From the NCBI GenBank assembly GCA_902476265.1, contig CABSCP010000002.1:62001-126000 (forward strand): a stretch of DNA of 64,000 bases. Direction: 5' to 3'. A program made the position numbers and the translations under genes. This DNA comes from an uncultured Lachnospiraceae bacterium. GTDB taxonomy: Bacteria > Bacillota > Clostridia > Lachnospirales > Lachnospiraceae. Positions within the stretch are counted from its first letter, which is position 1; each line of letters begins with the position of its first letter. The notes below the pieces were generated by a model. The model saw only the letters and a list, made by a program, of their open reading frames with translations. It was not told where the DNA came from and did no database searches. Shown in pieces: positions 18,375 to 27,110 of this stretch.

Positions 18375-18616
18375 GCTACTTCGCAAAAAGCGAAGCGTTT
18401 GCGAAGGTTCCGAGCGAAGCCGCTACATCGCAAAAAGCGAAGCGTTTGCGAAGGTTCCATAGGCGAAGCCTCGCTACATCGCAAAAAGCGGAGCGTTTGC
18501 GAAGGTTCCGAGCGAAGCCGCTACATCGCAAAAAGCGAAGCGTTTGCGAAGGTTCCATAGGCGAAGCCTCGCTACATCGCAAAAAGCGAAGCATTTGCGA
18601 AGGTTCCGAGCGAAGC
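18374..18616 (+). repeat. Tandem repeat array, five units (A-B-A-B-A), 98-bp period
   Basis: Units start at 18374, 18421, 18472, 18519 and 18570. A units are 47 bases and end in GAGCGAAGC; B units are 51 bases and end in ATAGGCGAAGCCT. All share a core with TCGCAAA / TTTGCGA arms forming a 7-bp stem; in unit 1 the arms extend to CTTCGCAAA / TTTGCGAAG. Copies differ by only one or two bases. The reading frame shifts each period, and the resulting lysine/arginine-rich ORFs look meaningless. This is an RNA- or DNA-level element in the leader of the next gene. Confidence 0.9.
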
Positions 18617-18671
18617 TGTGATCAATTTCCCGCATCCTGGGGAGGCTGCGGAAGAACAAGGGGGTTACACG

Positions 18672-19313
18672 ATGGAAAACAAGGTTATGAAATTCTACTC
18701 TAAGGGGGGCAACAACATCATTCTGCGCGCGATTCCGGGACATTTTGCGACAAGCCATTCCCACATCAATTATTATGTGGACATGACAGGCTTGAAAACA
18801 AGACGCAGTGAGGCTGCTGCAGTAGCCAAAGCCTTTGTGCAGAGATTCCCGATGGACACGGTTGTGGACACGATTGTCTGCATGGACGGCAGCGAAGTGA
18901 TCGGCGCTTATATGGCAGAAGAACTGGAACGCGGGAATTTCCCCAACCAGAACCTGCACCACACGGTTTATGTGGTGACGCCGGAATTTAATATCAACAA
19001 CCAGATGATTTTCAGGGATAACCTGGTGAATGCCATTAAAGGGAAAAATATTGTGCTTCTGCTGGCAACTTCCACTACCGGTCTGACCATCAGCCGCAGC
19101 ATGGAGTGCATTGATTATTATGGCGGCCAGGTGCAGGAAATCTGTTCTGTATTCAGCGCGATCCGCAGTATTAACGGCCGCCCCGTGGAAAGCATATTCA
19201 CAACGGATGACGTGCCCGGATACCAGGCATACGAGGCTTATGCCTGCCCCTACTGCAAGAATAAACAGAAGCTGGATGCCATGGTCAACGGCTACGGATA
19301 TTCCAAGCTGTAG
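18672..19313 (+). CDS. Orotate phosphoribosyltransferase-like protein
   Basis: 213 residues with the type I phosphoribosyltransferase layout: an N-terminal G-H-F-A-T-S-H-S-H-I segment, V-D-T-I-V-C-M-D-G-S-E-V-I-G in the middle, and a PRPP-loop position at about 129-137 reading L-L-L-A-T-S-T-T-G. Canonical enzymes carry two acidic residues just before the T-T-G; here they are A-T, so PRPP chemistry may be altered. Two C-terminal cysteines (C-P-Y-C) are present. The ATG at 18672 is chosen for its GGGGG ribosome site; an earlier in-frame start would lie in the repeat array. The leader is about 330 bases if the promoter at 18304 is used. No other pyrimidine genes are nearby. Confidence 0.7.
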   Translation: MENKVMKFYSKGGNNIILRAIPGHFATSHSHINYYVDMTGLKTRRSEAAAVAKAFVQRFPMDTVVDTIVCMDGSEVIGAYMAEELERGNFPNQNLHHTVYVVTPEFNINNQMIFRDNLVNAIKGKNIVLLLATSTTGLTISRSMECIDYYGGQVQEICSVFSAIRSINGRPVESIFTTDDVPGYQAYEAYACPYCKNKQKLDAMVNGYGYSKL

Positions 19314-19334
19314 AAATTGAAAATGCGTTTAAAC

Positions 19335-19366
19335 ACGGCGTAACCTTATCGGCTGCGCCGTATTTT
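19335..19366 (+). terminator. Probable terminator of the phosphoribosyltransferase gene
   Basis: ACGGCG / CGCCGT stem (19335-19340 with 19356-19361) followed by ATTTTA. The T-run is short. Confidence 0.45.
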
Positions 19367-19552
19367 ATGGATGGAAAGAGACGAGGCTGTTTACGCTGAT
19401 CATCGTTTTCGGACAGAAGGCTTTTGAAAAACGGTTTCATAATGAAAAGATCCCCTATGGAGGTATCGTGGCCGCACTGATTTGATAAAAGTGGAAAAAA
19501 CAGGCCTGTGCCGGAATATACTGAGAGAAAGAAATGGCAGCAGGACACGAAT

Positions 19553-21388
19553 ATGATATCGCAGAAGCTTGAAAATATGCTGAATTTGAGTCTGGAATCC
19601 ACGCAGGCGCAGAGAGAGCGCTCCGGCGTGCTGGATGTGGGCTTTGATCCCCGGGAGGAAACCTGGGAATTGATTGTGAAATACAGCGGCAGCCTGGAAC
19701 GGCTTCGGGAAGCCGGGATCGGCGTGGAAACACTGCTGGCCGGGTATGCTGTGGTCACGCTGCCCCAGCGTCTGATTCCGACACTGATCGCCGCCCCGGA
19801 AGTGGAATTTGTGGAAATGCCTAAAAATCTTTTAAACGGTCTGTATGAAGCAAAACGAGTCAGCTGCATTTTGCCCCTGACCGGAACCGGAGCTGGGACG
19901 GGAAACCGGCCCGGAGGGATCGGGACACCGGAAAACGACGATGGAAATTTGTCCGGCGGCGGTATTTTGTGCGCGGTGCTGGATTCCGGCATCGACTATT
20001 ATCTGCCGGACTTCCGCAATGGGGACGGTACCAGCAGAATCGAATTTTTATGGGATCAGACGCTGGACGCGGCAGCGCTGAATGAGCGGCAGCCAGATGT
20101 AGAACAGCCTTACGCCCCGCCGGAGGGATTTTCCCTGGGAGTGGAATTTTCAAAGGAACAGATAAACAGGGCGCTGGAGACGGGAAGCCGGGACAGCGCT
20201 TTTTCGCTGGTGCCAAGTCTGGACCGCTCCGGTCACGGAACCATGGTGGCGGCCATCGCAGCGGGCAGCAATCCGGATCCGCTTTTGCGCGGGGTGGCAT
20301 GGGGGACGGGGATTCTGGCGGTAAAGCTCGCTAATCTCCAGACGGGATTTCCCCATACAACGGAATTGATGCGGGCCGTAGCATGGACATTGGAGAAAGC
20401 CCGTCAGCTGGGCCGGCCGGTAGCCGTAAACATCAGCTTCGGCAATAATTACGGCCCTCATGACGGGTCGTCTCTGCTTTCCCGCTTCCTGGATAATGCA
20501 GCGGAAAGCGGGCGCACGGTGATCTGTGTGGGCAGCGGCAACGAGGGCGCGTCCATGGGTCATGCGGCGGGGCGTCTGACTGCCGGCAGCGTTCAGACGG
20601 TGGAATTTGTGGCAGCGGATTATGAAAGGACGCTGAGCGTCCAGCTGTGGAAAAATTATGCGGATCTTTTCGGCATTACGCTGCGCACGCCGTCGGGACA
20701 GGAAATCGCAGTGCAGTTCGGACAGCGGGGAAAGCAGGATGTGCTCACGCCGGAAACGGAAGTGCTCATTTATGCGGGGCAGCCTTCTCCCTATACCGTA
20801 CAGCAGGAGATTTTTTTTGATCTTCTGCCAAGAAACGATTACATAGAAGCCGGGGTGTGGACGATCCGGCTGGATCCCGTAAAAATCGTGTCCGGGGAAT
20901 ATCAGCTGTATCTGCCGGGGCAGGAGGTGCGCACCGCCGGCACCCGTTTCGTGCGTCCGGCGACGGAACTGACGCTGACCATACCGGGAACCGCATCTAA
21001 GGTGGTGACCGTGGGGGCCAGCCATCCCGTATATGAAGCGTATGCGGATTTTTCCGGCAGAGGAGCGCCGCTTCTGCCCGAAAATAAAATTGTGTTTGCG
21101 GATACCAAACCGGATCTGGTGGCCCCCGGCGTGGATCTTTTGGTACCCGCTTCCGGAGGCGGCACCATGCGGGTTACAGGTACCTCCTTCGCCACGCCGC
21201 TGGTGACGGGAACGGCGGCCCTTTTGATGGAATGGGGACTTGTGCGGGGCAATGATCCTTATTTATACGGAGAAAAAATGAAAGCTTTTTTGCGGCGGGG
21301 CGCAAGGCCTCTGCGGGGAGAGAGCGTATATCCGAATGAGAGGGTGGGATATGGGGGACTGTGCGCAAAGGACAGCCTGCCGGAGTAG
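19553..21388 (+). CDS. S8 subtilisin-like serine peptidase, CspA-like group
   Basis: 611 residues with an intact triad: D144 in V-L-D-S-G-I-D, H228 in S-G-H-G-T, S545 in G-T-S-F-A-T-P. Residues 1-105 form the small prodomain typical of Lachnospiraceae/Csp-type peptidases, opening S-Q-K-L-E-N and containing a W-E-L-I-V-K-Y strand. A large insertion (about 300-480) between His and Ser matches the jelly-roll domain of CspB/CspC relatives. ATG 19553 is chosen for AGGA seven bases upstream and for the family N-terminus; a GTG at 19508 has no ribosome site. No signal peptide is seen. Csp proteins act in spore germination in clostridia; whether this one does is unknown. It is probably monocistronic. 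Confidence 0.85.
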   Translation: MISQKLENMLNLSLESTQAQRERSGVLDVGFDPREETWELIVKYSGSLERLREAGIGVETLLAGYAVVTLPQRLIPTLIAAPEVEFVEMPKNLLNGLYEAKRVSCILPLTGTGAGTGNRPGGIGTPENDDGNLSGGGILCAVLDSGIDYYLPDFRNGDGTSRIEFLWDQTLDAAALNERQPDVEQPYAPPEGFSLGVEFSKEQINRALETGSRDSAFSLVPSLDRSGHGTMVAAIAAGSNPDPLLRGVAWGTGILAVKLANLQTGFPHTTELMRAVAWTLEKARQLGRPVAVNISFGNNYGPHDGSSLLSRFLDNAAESGRTVICVGSGNEGASMGHAAGRLTAGSVQTVEFVAADYERTLSVQLWKNYADLFGITLRTPSGQEIAVQFGQRGKQDVLTPETEVLIYAGQPSPYTVQQEIFFDLLPRNDYIEAGVWTIRLDPVKIVSGEYQLYLPGQEVRTAGTRFVRPATELTLTIPGTASKVVTVGASHPVYEAYADFSGRGAPLLPENKIVFADTKPDLVAPGVDLLVPASGGGTMRVTGTSFATPLVTGTAALLMEWGLVRGNDPYLYGEKMKAFLRRGARPLRGESVYPNERVGYGGLCAKDSLPE

Positions 21389-21473
21389 GATAGGCAGAAA
21401 ATGCAGTTTTCAAAATAAGAAAAAAATCCGCTGATCATGCGGGTGTGAGATAACAAAAGAGGAGAAGTGATCA

Positions 21474-23378
21474 ATGGGAATTATGACGGCCAAAAGTGGA
21501 AATGTGATCTTAAAGTTTCATGAGGAAACCCTGAATTTTACGGTGGAATCGAAAGGAGAGGAATGGAAGTGGTCCGACAGCTATCGGGCGAAAATCGTGA
21601 CCAAAGAGGAAAAGGAGATCTTTTTTTCCGAAGCGGCAGAAATCACACATAATCTTTGGAAAACCGGGATCGGCAGCGGCATTCGCACCACTTATGCCGG
21701 CTTCGTTGTGGAGGGGGAAAAAGTGGGTTTTTCCTTTGAGACGATCGCCTGGATTGAAGATGCCACGGGGGACGTTTATTTTGAACTGGTGCCGCTTTGC
21801 GATGAGGGGATTTCGGTAAAAGCGGTTTACTGGCCCGGTTATATGGAATTTGAGGAAAACAGCAGCAAATGGTACAGCGTACTCAATATTCTGCAGGGGC
21901 TTCTGCTCCCCAATAACTGGGAGAATGAAGTCACAAAGCTGGGCTTTGACGGCCGGATGTGCAGCAATACCGCCTATATGCCGTGGTTTGGGCAGGTGAG
22001 GGAAAGGACCGGATATATTGCAATCTGTCAACATCCGTGGGATGCGGCCTATCAGATAAATCATCCCGCAAACGGCCCCTATTCCCATGTTTCGGTGCGC
22101 TGGCTGCCCAGTCTGGGAAAAATGGCTTACCGCCGGGTGATGAAATATACATTTTTGAAGGACTGTGATTATAACGATCTGTGCAAGGTCTACAGAAGTT
22201 ATGCAAAAGAAACCGGACTGTTTACCTCTCTTGCGGAAAAAGCGGCGAAGAATCCGCTGGTGGATAAACTGATCGGTTCCGCTATCGTGCATAAGGGAAT
22301 CAAGACGCATGTAGCGCCGGACTCTTATTATTACGATCCGGAGCATCCGGAAAAGAACGACCATCTGGTTCCGTTTCGGGTCCGTACAGAAGAGATTAAG
22401 CACTATAAAGAAAAAGGCGTGGAAAAGCTGTATCTGCATCTGGACGGCTGGGGAGATCCGGGGTACGACAACAAACATCCGGATTATCTGCCGGCATGCA
22501 AAGAGGCGGGCGGCTGGGAAGCATTAAAGGAGCTTTCCGATACCATCAAAGAATGCGGCTACATGTTCGGCCTGCATGATCAATACCGGGACTACTATTT
22601 TGATGCGCCCACCTTTGACATAAATTTTGCCTGTCAGGCGCCGGACGGCTCCGTCTTTGAAATGGCGCGCTGGGCAGGCGGCAGACAGACCTATCTGTGT
22701 GCCACGCAGGCCCCGTTTTATGTAAAGCGGAATTTTGAAGAGGTATTCAGACACGGAATCCATCTGGAAGGGGCATATCTGGATGTGTTCACCTGCAATG
22801 AAGGAGATGAATGTGACAATCCCTGGCATCGGATGACCAGAAAAGAGTGCTTTGAATACCGGAATGCCTGTTTTGAATATTTGCTTTCAAGAAACATTCT
22901 GCCGAGTTCGGAAGAGGTATCGGACTGGGCGATGAAAAGCCTTGTATTCTGCCACTACGGACCCTATGATTTCATGCTGCAGGCGCCCGCAACGCCCAGA
23001 AAGGGAATCCCGGTGCCCCTGTTTAACCTGGTCTACCATGACTGCCTGATCCTGCCCTGGATGATGGACAGGATCGAAGGACAGGAAGACTACATGCTGT
23101 ATGCGCTCTTAAACGGCGGCGCGGCCTATATGGATAAAGATGGCGCTTACCCCAACTGTGACGGCGCTTTTGATGATGGGGCCGCAGAAAAGCTGCTGGA
23201 TGAGGAAATCGCACGTTACCGTGTGGTTGCACAGCTGCAGGAGAAAGTTGCAAAATGTGAAATGGTTTCCCATGAATTTCTGAACGGGGACTGGAAACAG
23301 CAGAGGACCGTATTCAGTGACGGGACGGCTGTGACAGTCAATTTCAATGATAATACCTATCTGATTGAGAAAAGATGA
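21474..23378 (+). CDS. Putative glycoside hydrolase (GH129/GH101-like)
   Basis: 634 residues with no signal peptide. The N-terminal about 250 residues are beta-rich. A TIM-barrel-like part follows, with L-H-L-D-G-W-G-D (D324), G-L-H-D-Q-Y, G-A-Y-L-D-V-F (D437) and S-S-E-E-V-S-D-W (E480/E481). A beta C-terminus closes it. From memory, GH129 alpha-N-acetylgalactosaminidases have similar size and a catalytic Asp/Glu pair about 43 residues apart, as D437/E480 here; this was not checked by alignment. If right, it would remove GalNAc from mucin-type glycans inside the cell. A related domain of unknown function (DUF5696) is the alternative. Start ATG 21474 follows AGAGGAG. Confidence 0.55.
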   Translation: MGIMTAKSGNVILKFHEETLNFTVESKGEEWKWSDSYRAKIVTKEEKEIFFSEAAEITHNLWKTGIGSGIRTTYAGFVVEGEKVGFSFETIAWIEDATGDVYFELVPLCDEGISVKAVYWPGYMEFEENSSKWYSVLNILQGLLLPNNWENEVTKLGFDGRMCSNTAYMPWFGQVRERTGYIAICQHPWDAAYQINHPANGPYSHVSVRWLPSLGKMAYRRVMKYTFLKDCDYNDLCKVYRSYAKETGLFTSLAEKAAKNPLVDKLIGSAIVHKGIKTHVAPDSYYYDPEHPEKNDHLVPFRVRTEEIKHYKEKGVEKLYLHLDGWGDPGYDNKHPDYLPACKEAGGWEALKELSDTIKECGYMFGLHDQYRDYYFDAPTFDINFACQAPDGSVFEMARWAGGRQTYLCATQAPFYVKRNFEEVFRHGIHLEGAYLDVFTCNEGDECDNPWHRMTRKECFEYRNACFEYLLSRNILPSSEEVSDWAMKSLVFCHYGPYDFMLQAPATPRKGIPVPLFNLVYHDCLILPWMMDRIEGQEDYMLYALLNGGAAYMDKDGAYPNCDGAFDDGAAEKLLDEEIARYRVVAQLQEKVAKCEMVSHEFLNGDWKQQRTVFSDGTAVTVNFNDNTYLIEKR

Positions 23379-23418
23379 CGGCGGTAAGAAAAACAGTCAA
23401 TTATATTTAGAATAATTT

Positions 23419-23500
23419 AAGAGAAACCCTCTGCGGTTGTTTCGGTTTATTCGTTATGCTTGATACAACGAATCAAAGAACAGCAGCGGAGGGTTTTCTT
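23419..23500 (+). promoter_or_regulatory. Long imperfect hairpin leader covering the GT2 ribosome site
   Basis: The leader folds back on itself. AAACCCT near 23425 pairs with AGGGTTT near 23489-23495, and ATTCGTT pairs with AACGAAT around an 11-base loop, with weaker pairs between. The ribosome site GGAGGG lies in the right arm, and TTTTCTT follows it before the ATG. It could be an attenuator, a terminator of the upstream gene, or a translational switch. A possible -10 (TAGAAT, 23408-23413) precedes it. Confidence 0.5.
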
Positions 23501-24544
23501 ATGGAATATAATCAAAAATTAATAACATTTACAGTTCCCTGTTTTAATTCAGAGAGCTATATGCAGCGGTGTGTGGATTCCCTGCTTTTGGGAGGCAGGG
23601 ATGTGGAAATTATCATTGTGGATGACGGCTCCACCGACAGGACAGCGGAAATTGCGGACTGCTACGCCACATACTATCCGGACATTGTACAGGTGGTGCA
23701 CAAGGAAAACGGGGGCCATGGCTCCGGCGTGAACAAGGGCATGGAACTGGCGCAGGGGCTTTATTTTAAGGTGGTGGATTCCGATGACTGGCTGGACACA
23801 GAAGCCTACGGGAAACTGATGAATACACTCAGGACGTTTTGTGATGTGCAAAAGGATGCAGAGAAACCGGATCTGATCGTCTGCAATTATATCTATGACC
23901 ATCTGGAAGAAAAAACAACCCGGGTTATGAAATACAAAAATATATTCCCGGAAGAAGAGATGTGCAGCTGGAATGAGATCGGACATTTCCTGCCGTCTCA
24001 GTACCTGATCATGCATGCGCTGATCTATCGGACGCAGATCCTGCGGGATTGTGGCGTACGGCTGCCGGAGCACACCTTTTATGTGGATAATATTTTTGCC
24101 TGCCAGCCGCTGCCCCTGGTAAATAAAATCTGGTACATGGACATTGACCTGTATCATTATTATCTCGGCAGAGAAGACCAGTCGGTGAATGAAGCGGTGC
24201 TGATGAAGCGCATTGACCAGCAGATTTATGTGACCAGGCTGGTGAGCCGCTGCGTAGATCTGGAACAGGTGAGAAAGCAGTATCCCAGGCTTGCGGTCTA
24301 TTTGTGCCGGAATATCTCCATTATGATGGCGATTTCCTCCATCCATCTGCTGATGATCGATTCGGAAGAGGCCTATCTAAAACGGGAGCGGCTGTGGCAC
24401 GAGATGAAGGAATATGACAGGAATTTATATTACAGACTGAAATTTGCAACCGTCAGCGGACTGACCTGCCTGCCCGGAAAAGCAGGGGGAAAGATTACGG
24501 TAGGCGGATATCGGATTGCAAAAAAGATCTGGCGGTTTCAGTAG
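23501..24544 (+). CDS. Family 2 glycosyltransferase
   Basis: 347 residues with a GT-A fold. The nucleotide-sugar site is clear: V-P-C-F-N-S-E near residue 12, I-I-I-V-D-D-G-S-T-D near 37 and V-D-S-D-D-W (DxD metal site) near 92. The C-terminal half is helical without obvious membrane segments. ATG 23501 has GGAGGG upstream, and the family N-terminus begins right there; the in-frame ATG at 23456 lies in the hairpin loop and is rejected. It heads an operon with a papain-like hydrolase, a flippase-like membrane protein and a lipoprotein, so transfer of a sugar to a lipid or surface polymer is likely. Donor and acceptor are unknown. Confidence 0.9.
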   Translation: MEYNQKLITFTVPCFNSESYMQRCVDSLLLGGRDVEIIIVDDGSTDRTAEIADCYATYYPDIVQVVHKENGGHGSGVNKGMELAQGLYFKVVDSDDWLDTEAYGKLMNTLRTFCDVQKDAEKPDLIVCNYIYDHLEEKTTRVMKYKNIFPEEEMCSWNEIGHFLPSQYLIMHALIYRTQILRDCGVRLPEHTFYVDNIFACQPLPLVNKIWYMDIDLYHYYLGREDQSVNEAVLMKRIDQQIYVTRLVSRCVDLEQVRKQYPRLAVYLCRNISIMMAISSIHLLMIDSEEAYLKRERLWHEMKEYDRNLYYRLKFATVSGLTCLPGKAGGKITVGGYRIAKKIWRFQ

Positions 24545-24566
24545 CGGCAGGACAGGAGAGGATAGC

Positions 24567-25151
24567 ATGGCAAAAATATACATCGCTTTTGCGGACACAC
24601 CGGGGATTTTTGCCGGTGTGATCCGGACCGTTTTAAAACAGAGATATGTCCATGTGCTGGTGGCTTTCGATGAACAGCTGGAAGAAGCCTACAGCGTGGG
24701 AAGAAGGAATCCGGCCATTCCCTTTTTTGCAGGTTTTGAGCGGGAAGATAAGAGGAAGATCCTGCGGAAATACCCGGAAGCGGGATATCTGGTCTGCACG
24801 GTGGAATGTACGGCACAACAGCGCCGATATGTGCAGGAGGCGGCACACAACGCCTGGCAGAGCAGGTTTTGCTATCATTATACGGTGCTGGGACTGCCGT
24901 TTCTCCTTTTAAACAGACCCTTTTATCAGAAGAACCATTATACCTGTTCTTCCTGGCTGGGAAAGGTTTTAGAAGAAGCCGGAATCGTGCACTGGGGAAA
25001 ACATTTTTCGTTGGTGACTCCCAGGGATTTTTACGAGTATGAAAAGAAACAGATCCTGTTTGAAGGCAAACTCAGGGAGTTTGTCCGGAATGGAAACAGG
25101 GTGGAGCGCCGGGTCCGTGGACTGGCCTGTGCAGCGGCCTATGAGTACTAA
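24567..25151 (+). CDS. Permuted papain-fold hydrolase (YiiX/NlpC-P60-like)
   Basis: 194 residues. A His in R-Y-V-H-V-L-V-A-F (about 25-33) comes before a Cys in H-Y-T-C-S-S-W-L (about 126-133), the order of circularly permuted NlpC/P60 enzymes such as YiiX. These act as cysteine amidases or acyltransferases on lipids or peptidoglycan. No signal peptide is seen. The ATG at 24567 follows CAGGAGAGG. It lies 22 bases after the GT2 gene and overlaps the next by 11 bases, so it belongs to the same operon. The substrate is unknown; the assignment rests on motif order and length. Confidence 0.6.
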   Translation: MAKIYIAFADTPGIFAGVIRTVLKQRYVHVLVAFDEQLEEAYSVGRRNPAIPFFAGFEREDKRKILRKYPEAGYLVCTVECTAQQRRYVQEAAHNAWQSRFCYHYTVLGLPFLLLNRPFYQKNHYTCSSWLGKVLEEAGIVHWGKHFSLVTPRDFYEYEKKQILFEGKLREFVRNGNRVERRVRGLACAAAYEY

Positions 25152-26193
25152 AAAAAGAGTTTTTGAAGTCCTGTTTTTCCTGGCGGTCATGGCCCTCACC
25201 TTTACGGCTGTTTTTAAGGGGCAGGACATGGGGAAGATGCTGGATGCGGTTTTAAAGATGGACCCGTTATATCTGACGGCAGCTTTTTTACTTGGTATGC
25301 TTTTTATCTGCCTGGAAGGTTTCATGATCTGGGATCTTTTATCCGCACTGGACGGAAAAAGCAGTCTGCTTCAGTGTGTGAGCTATTCTTTTGTAGGATT
25401 TTTCTATTCGGGTATCACGCCTTCGGCAACCGGCGGACAGCCGATGCAGCTGTATTACATGACAAAGGACGGGAACCGGGCCACGGACTCCACGGTGGTA
25501 CTGATGACGGTAGCCCTCTGCTATAAGCTGGTTCTGGTATGCATCGGGCTGGGGATCCTGGCAGGCTGGGGAGGGCCGCTGCGGCTGTACCTGAAAGGAT
25601 ATTTCGGGTTCTATCTGCTGGGGCTGTTCCTGAACACGGTACTGGTGATCCTGATCCTTCTGGTTATGCTGTTCCCCGGAATCATCCTTCGGACGGCAGG
25701 CTGGGGGGAAGCCCTTTTGGTCAGGCTGGGACTGTTTAAGACATCCGGACAGAGAATGGAGAAAGTGCAGCATTTTGTGGACCAATACCGGCAGGCGGTG
25801 CAGTTTTTAAAGGAACATAAGGGGAAGCTGGCAGAAATCGTGGGACTCACTTTTCTGCAGCGCAGCACCCTGTTCGTGCTGACCTGGATGGTTTATCTGG
25901 GATTCGGCCTGACAGGAACAAAGGGCATGACCGTGATGCTTTTGCAGGCTGCCGTATATATTGCGGTGGATATGCTGCCGGTGCCGGGAGCCCAGGGAAT
26001 CACGGAACTGATGTATAAAACGGTATTTGCGGCGGTTTTCACAAAGGGATTTCTCATTCCCTCCATGTTAGTGAGCAGGAGCGTCAATTTTTATTTCCTG
26101 CTGCTGGTCAGCCTGGGGTTTGCCGCAGCTGCTTCTGTTCTCAGCAAAAAAGTGCCATACAGACAAAAAATAAATAAGGGGGATTTTTCATGA
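25141..26193 (+). CDS. Flippase-like membrane protein (LPG_synthase_TM/UPF0104)
   Basis: 350 residues with about eight hydrophobic helices and the family features S-G-I-T-P-S-A-T-G-G-Q-P near residue 95 and the late P-V-P-G-A-Q-G-I-T-E. This is the transmembrane half of MprF and the stand-alone AglD/YbhN family, proposed to move lipids across the membrane. ATG 25141 lies inside the preceding gene and has no clear ribosome site, which points to translational coupling; an in-frame start 34 codons earlier would overlap by more than 100 bases. It ends in an ATGA overlap with the lipoprotein gene. With the GT2 it may move a glycolipid (inference). Confidence 0.82.
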   Translation: MSTKKRVFEVLFFLAVMALTFTAVFKGQDMGKMLDAVLKMDPLYLTAAFLLGMLFICLEGFMIWDLLSALDGKSSLLQCVSYSFVGFFYSGITPSATGGQPMQLYYMTKDGNRATDSTVVLMTVALCYKLVLVCIGLGILAGWGGPLRLYLKGYFGFYLLGLFLNTVLVILILLVMLFPGIILRTAGWGEALLVRLGLFKTSGQRMEKVQHFVDQYRQAVQFLKEHKGKLAEIVGLTFLQRSTLFVLTWMVYLGFGLTGTKGMTVMLLQAAVYIAVDMLPVPGAQGITELMYKTVFAAVFTKGFLIPSMLVSRSVNFYFLLLVSLGFAAAASVLSKKVPYRQKINKGDFS

Positions 26194-27047
26194 AAAAAAG
26201 AAATCTGTTACTCAGTGTTTGCCTTTGCATCTGCCTGGGAGGCTGCAGCAATATCACGGTGGGGGCGGTTAACATAGCGTCCTCAACCACTTTTTTTGAA
26301 AAATACAGTGCGGAAAGGACGGAGGAATCCTACAATGTAAAGGGAACCGTCCATCAGATGAAAGCGGATCATAACGGATGTCTGGCTCAGGTGAAGGCGC
26401 AAAACGACACGGTGATCCACATCAGCGGGACGCTTTCCCGTGAGAAAGGAAATCTGGAGCTGATTTATGAAGCGCCGGATAAAACGCAGATCCTCATTGC
26501 GGATGCTGATACGGAAACGCTGGACCAGGATGTGCCGGTAAAGAAGGGGAGCGGCGCTATCCGGTTTGAACCGGCCGGAGAGGATGCGGTATATGATTTT
26601 AAGCTGCAAATGAGCCAGGTTGAGGGAGTACGGTATGGAGGAGAGGTCGATCTGCCGGAATTACCGCTGCCCGAAGAAACGCTTCCTGCTTTAGAATCCG
26701 ATGAAAACAGAGAAAAAGAAGAACTCCCGGATATCGGAGAACCTGATTCCCCCATTCTGGAGGATGACTGGCCGGAAAAGATCGGAAGAGAGGATGAAGG
26801 CATGACGGCGCATAGCCTGAGCTTTATAATCCCGATTGAGGAGCCTGTGACCCTGCGGATTGACTGCACTACGGACAGCGGAAGCCTGAATATGCGGATT
26901 GTGGATGTAGCAGGGAAGGTTTACTTTGATGAAAAGAAGATCTCCACGCAGACTTATGAGGTTGAGATCGACAGAACGGGAAATTATCAGGTGATCATTG
27001 ACGCAGAGCGGCATGTAGGGAGTTTTTGGATCAGTCCTTTGAAGTGA
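26190..27047 (+). CDS. Lipoprotein of unknown function
   Basis: 285 residues with a signal peptide and lipobox L-G-G-C (Cys19). The mature part has two beta-rich stretches (about 40-150 and 205-285) joined by an acidic, proline-rich linker. The C-terminal one, with a T-L-R-I-D-C strand and an N-Y-Q-V-I-I-D strand, looks like a small beta-sandwich of the pre-peptidase C-terminal kind. It is last in the GT2 operon (ATGA overlap) and is followed by a terminator shared with the opposing traX-like gene. Position suggests an outer-face partner of the operon's lipid or glycan. No known family was recognised. Confidence 0.75.
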   Translation: MKKRNLLLSVCLCICLGGCSNITVGAVNIASSTTFFEKYSAERTEESYNVKGTVHQMKADHNGCLAQVKAQNDTVIHISGTLSREKGNLELIYEAPDKTQILIADADTETLDQDVPVKKGSGAIRFEPAGEDAVYDFKLQMSQVEGVRYGGEVDLPELPLPEETLPALESDENREKEELPDIGEPDSPILEDDWPEKIGREDEGMTAHSLSFIIPIEEPVTLRIDCTTDSGSLNMRIVDVAGKVYFDEKKISTQTYEVEIDRTGNYQVIIDAERHVGSFWISPLK

Positions 27048-27064
27048 TTTCAAACAAATATAAG

Positions 27065-27102
27065 GGCGGCGGGAAACAAAAGGAGTTTCCCACCGCCTTT
27101 TT
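27065..27102. terminator. Terminator between convergent genes
   Basis: Stem GGCGG-C-GGGAAAC / GTTTCCC-A-CCGCC with one mismatch, loop of seven, then TTTTT on the plus strand. On the minus strand a weaker T-rich stretch follows, so it may serve both genes. Confidence 0.85.
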
Positions 27103-27110
27103 GGACGTGT

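Noticed and set aside
18374..18616. CRISPR array
   Set aside because: Units are contiguous with no variable spacers and no cas genes are present.
18273..18703. Lysine/arginine-rich ORFs through the repeat array (both strands)
   Set aside because: They only translate the repeat units in shifting frames, lack ribosome sites and resemble no protein.
19508..19552. GTG start of the S8 peptidase
   Set aside because: No ribosome site; the family N-terminus starts at ATG 19553.
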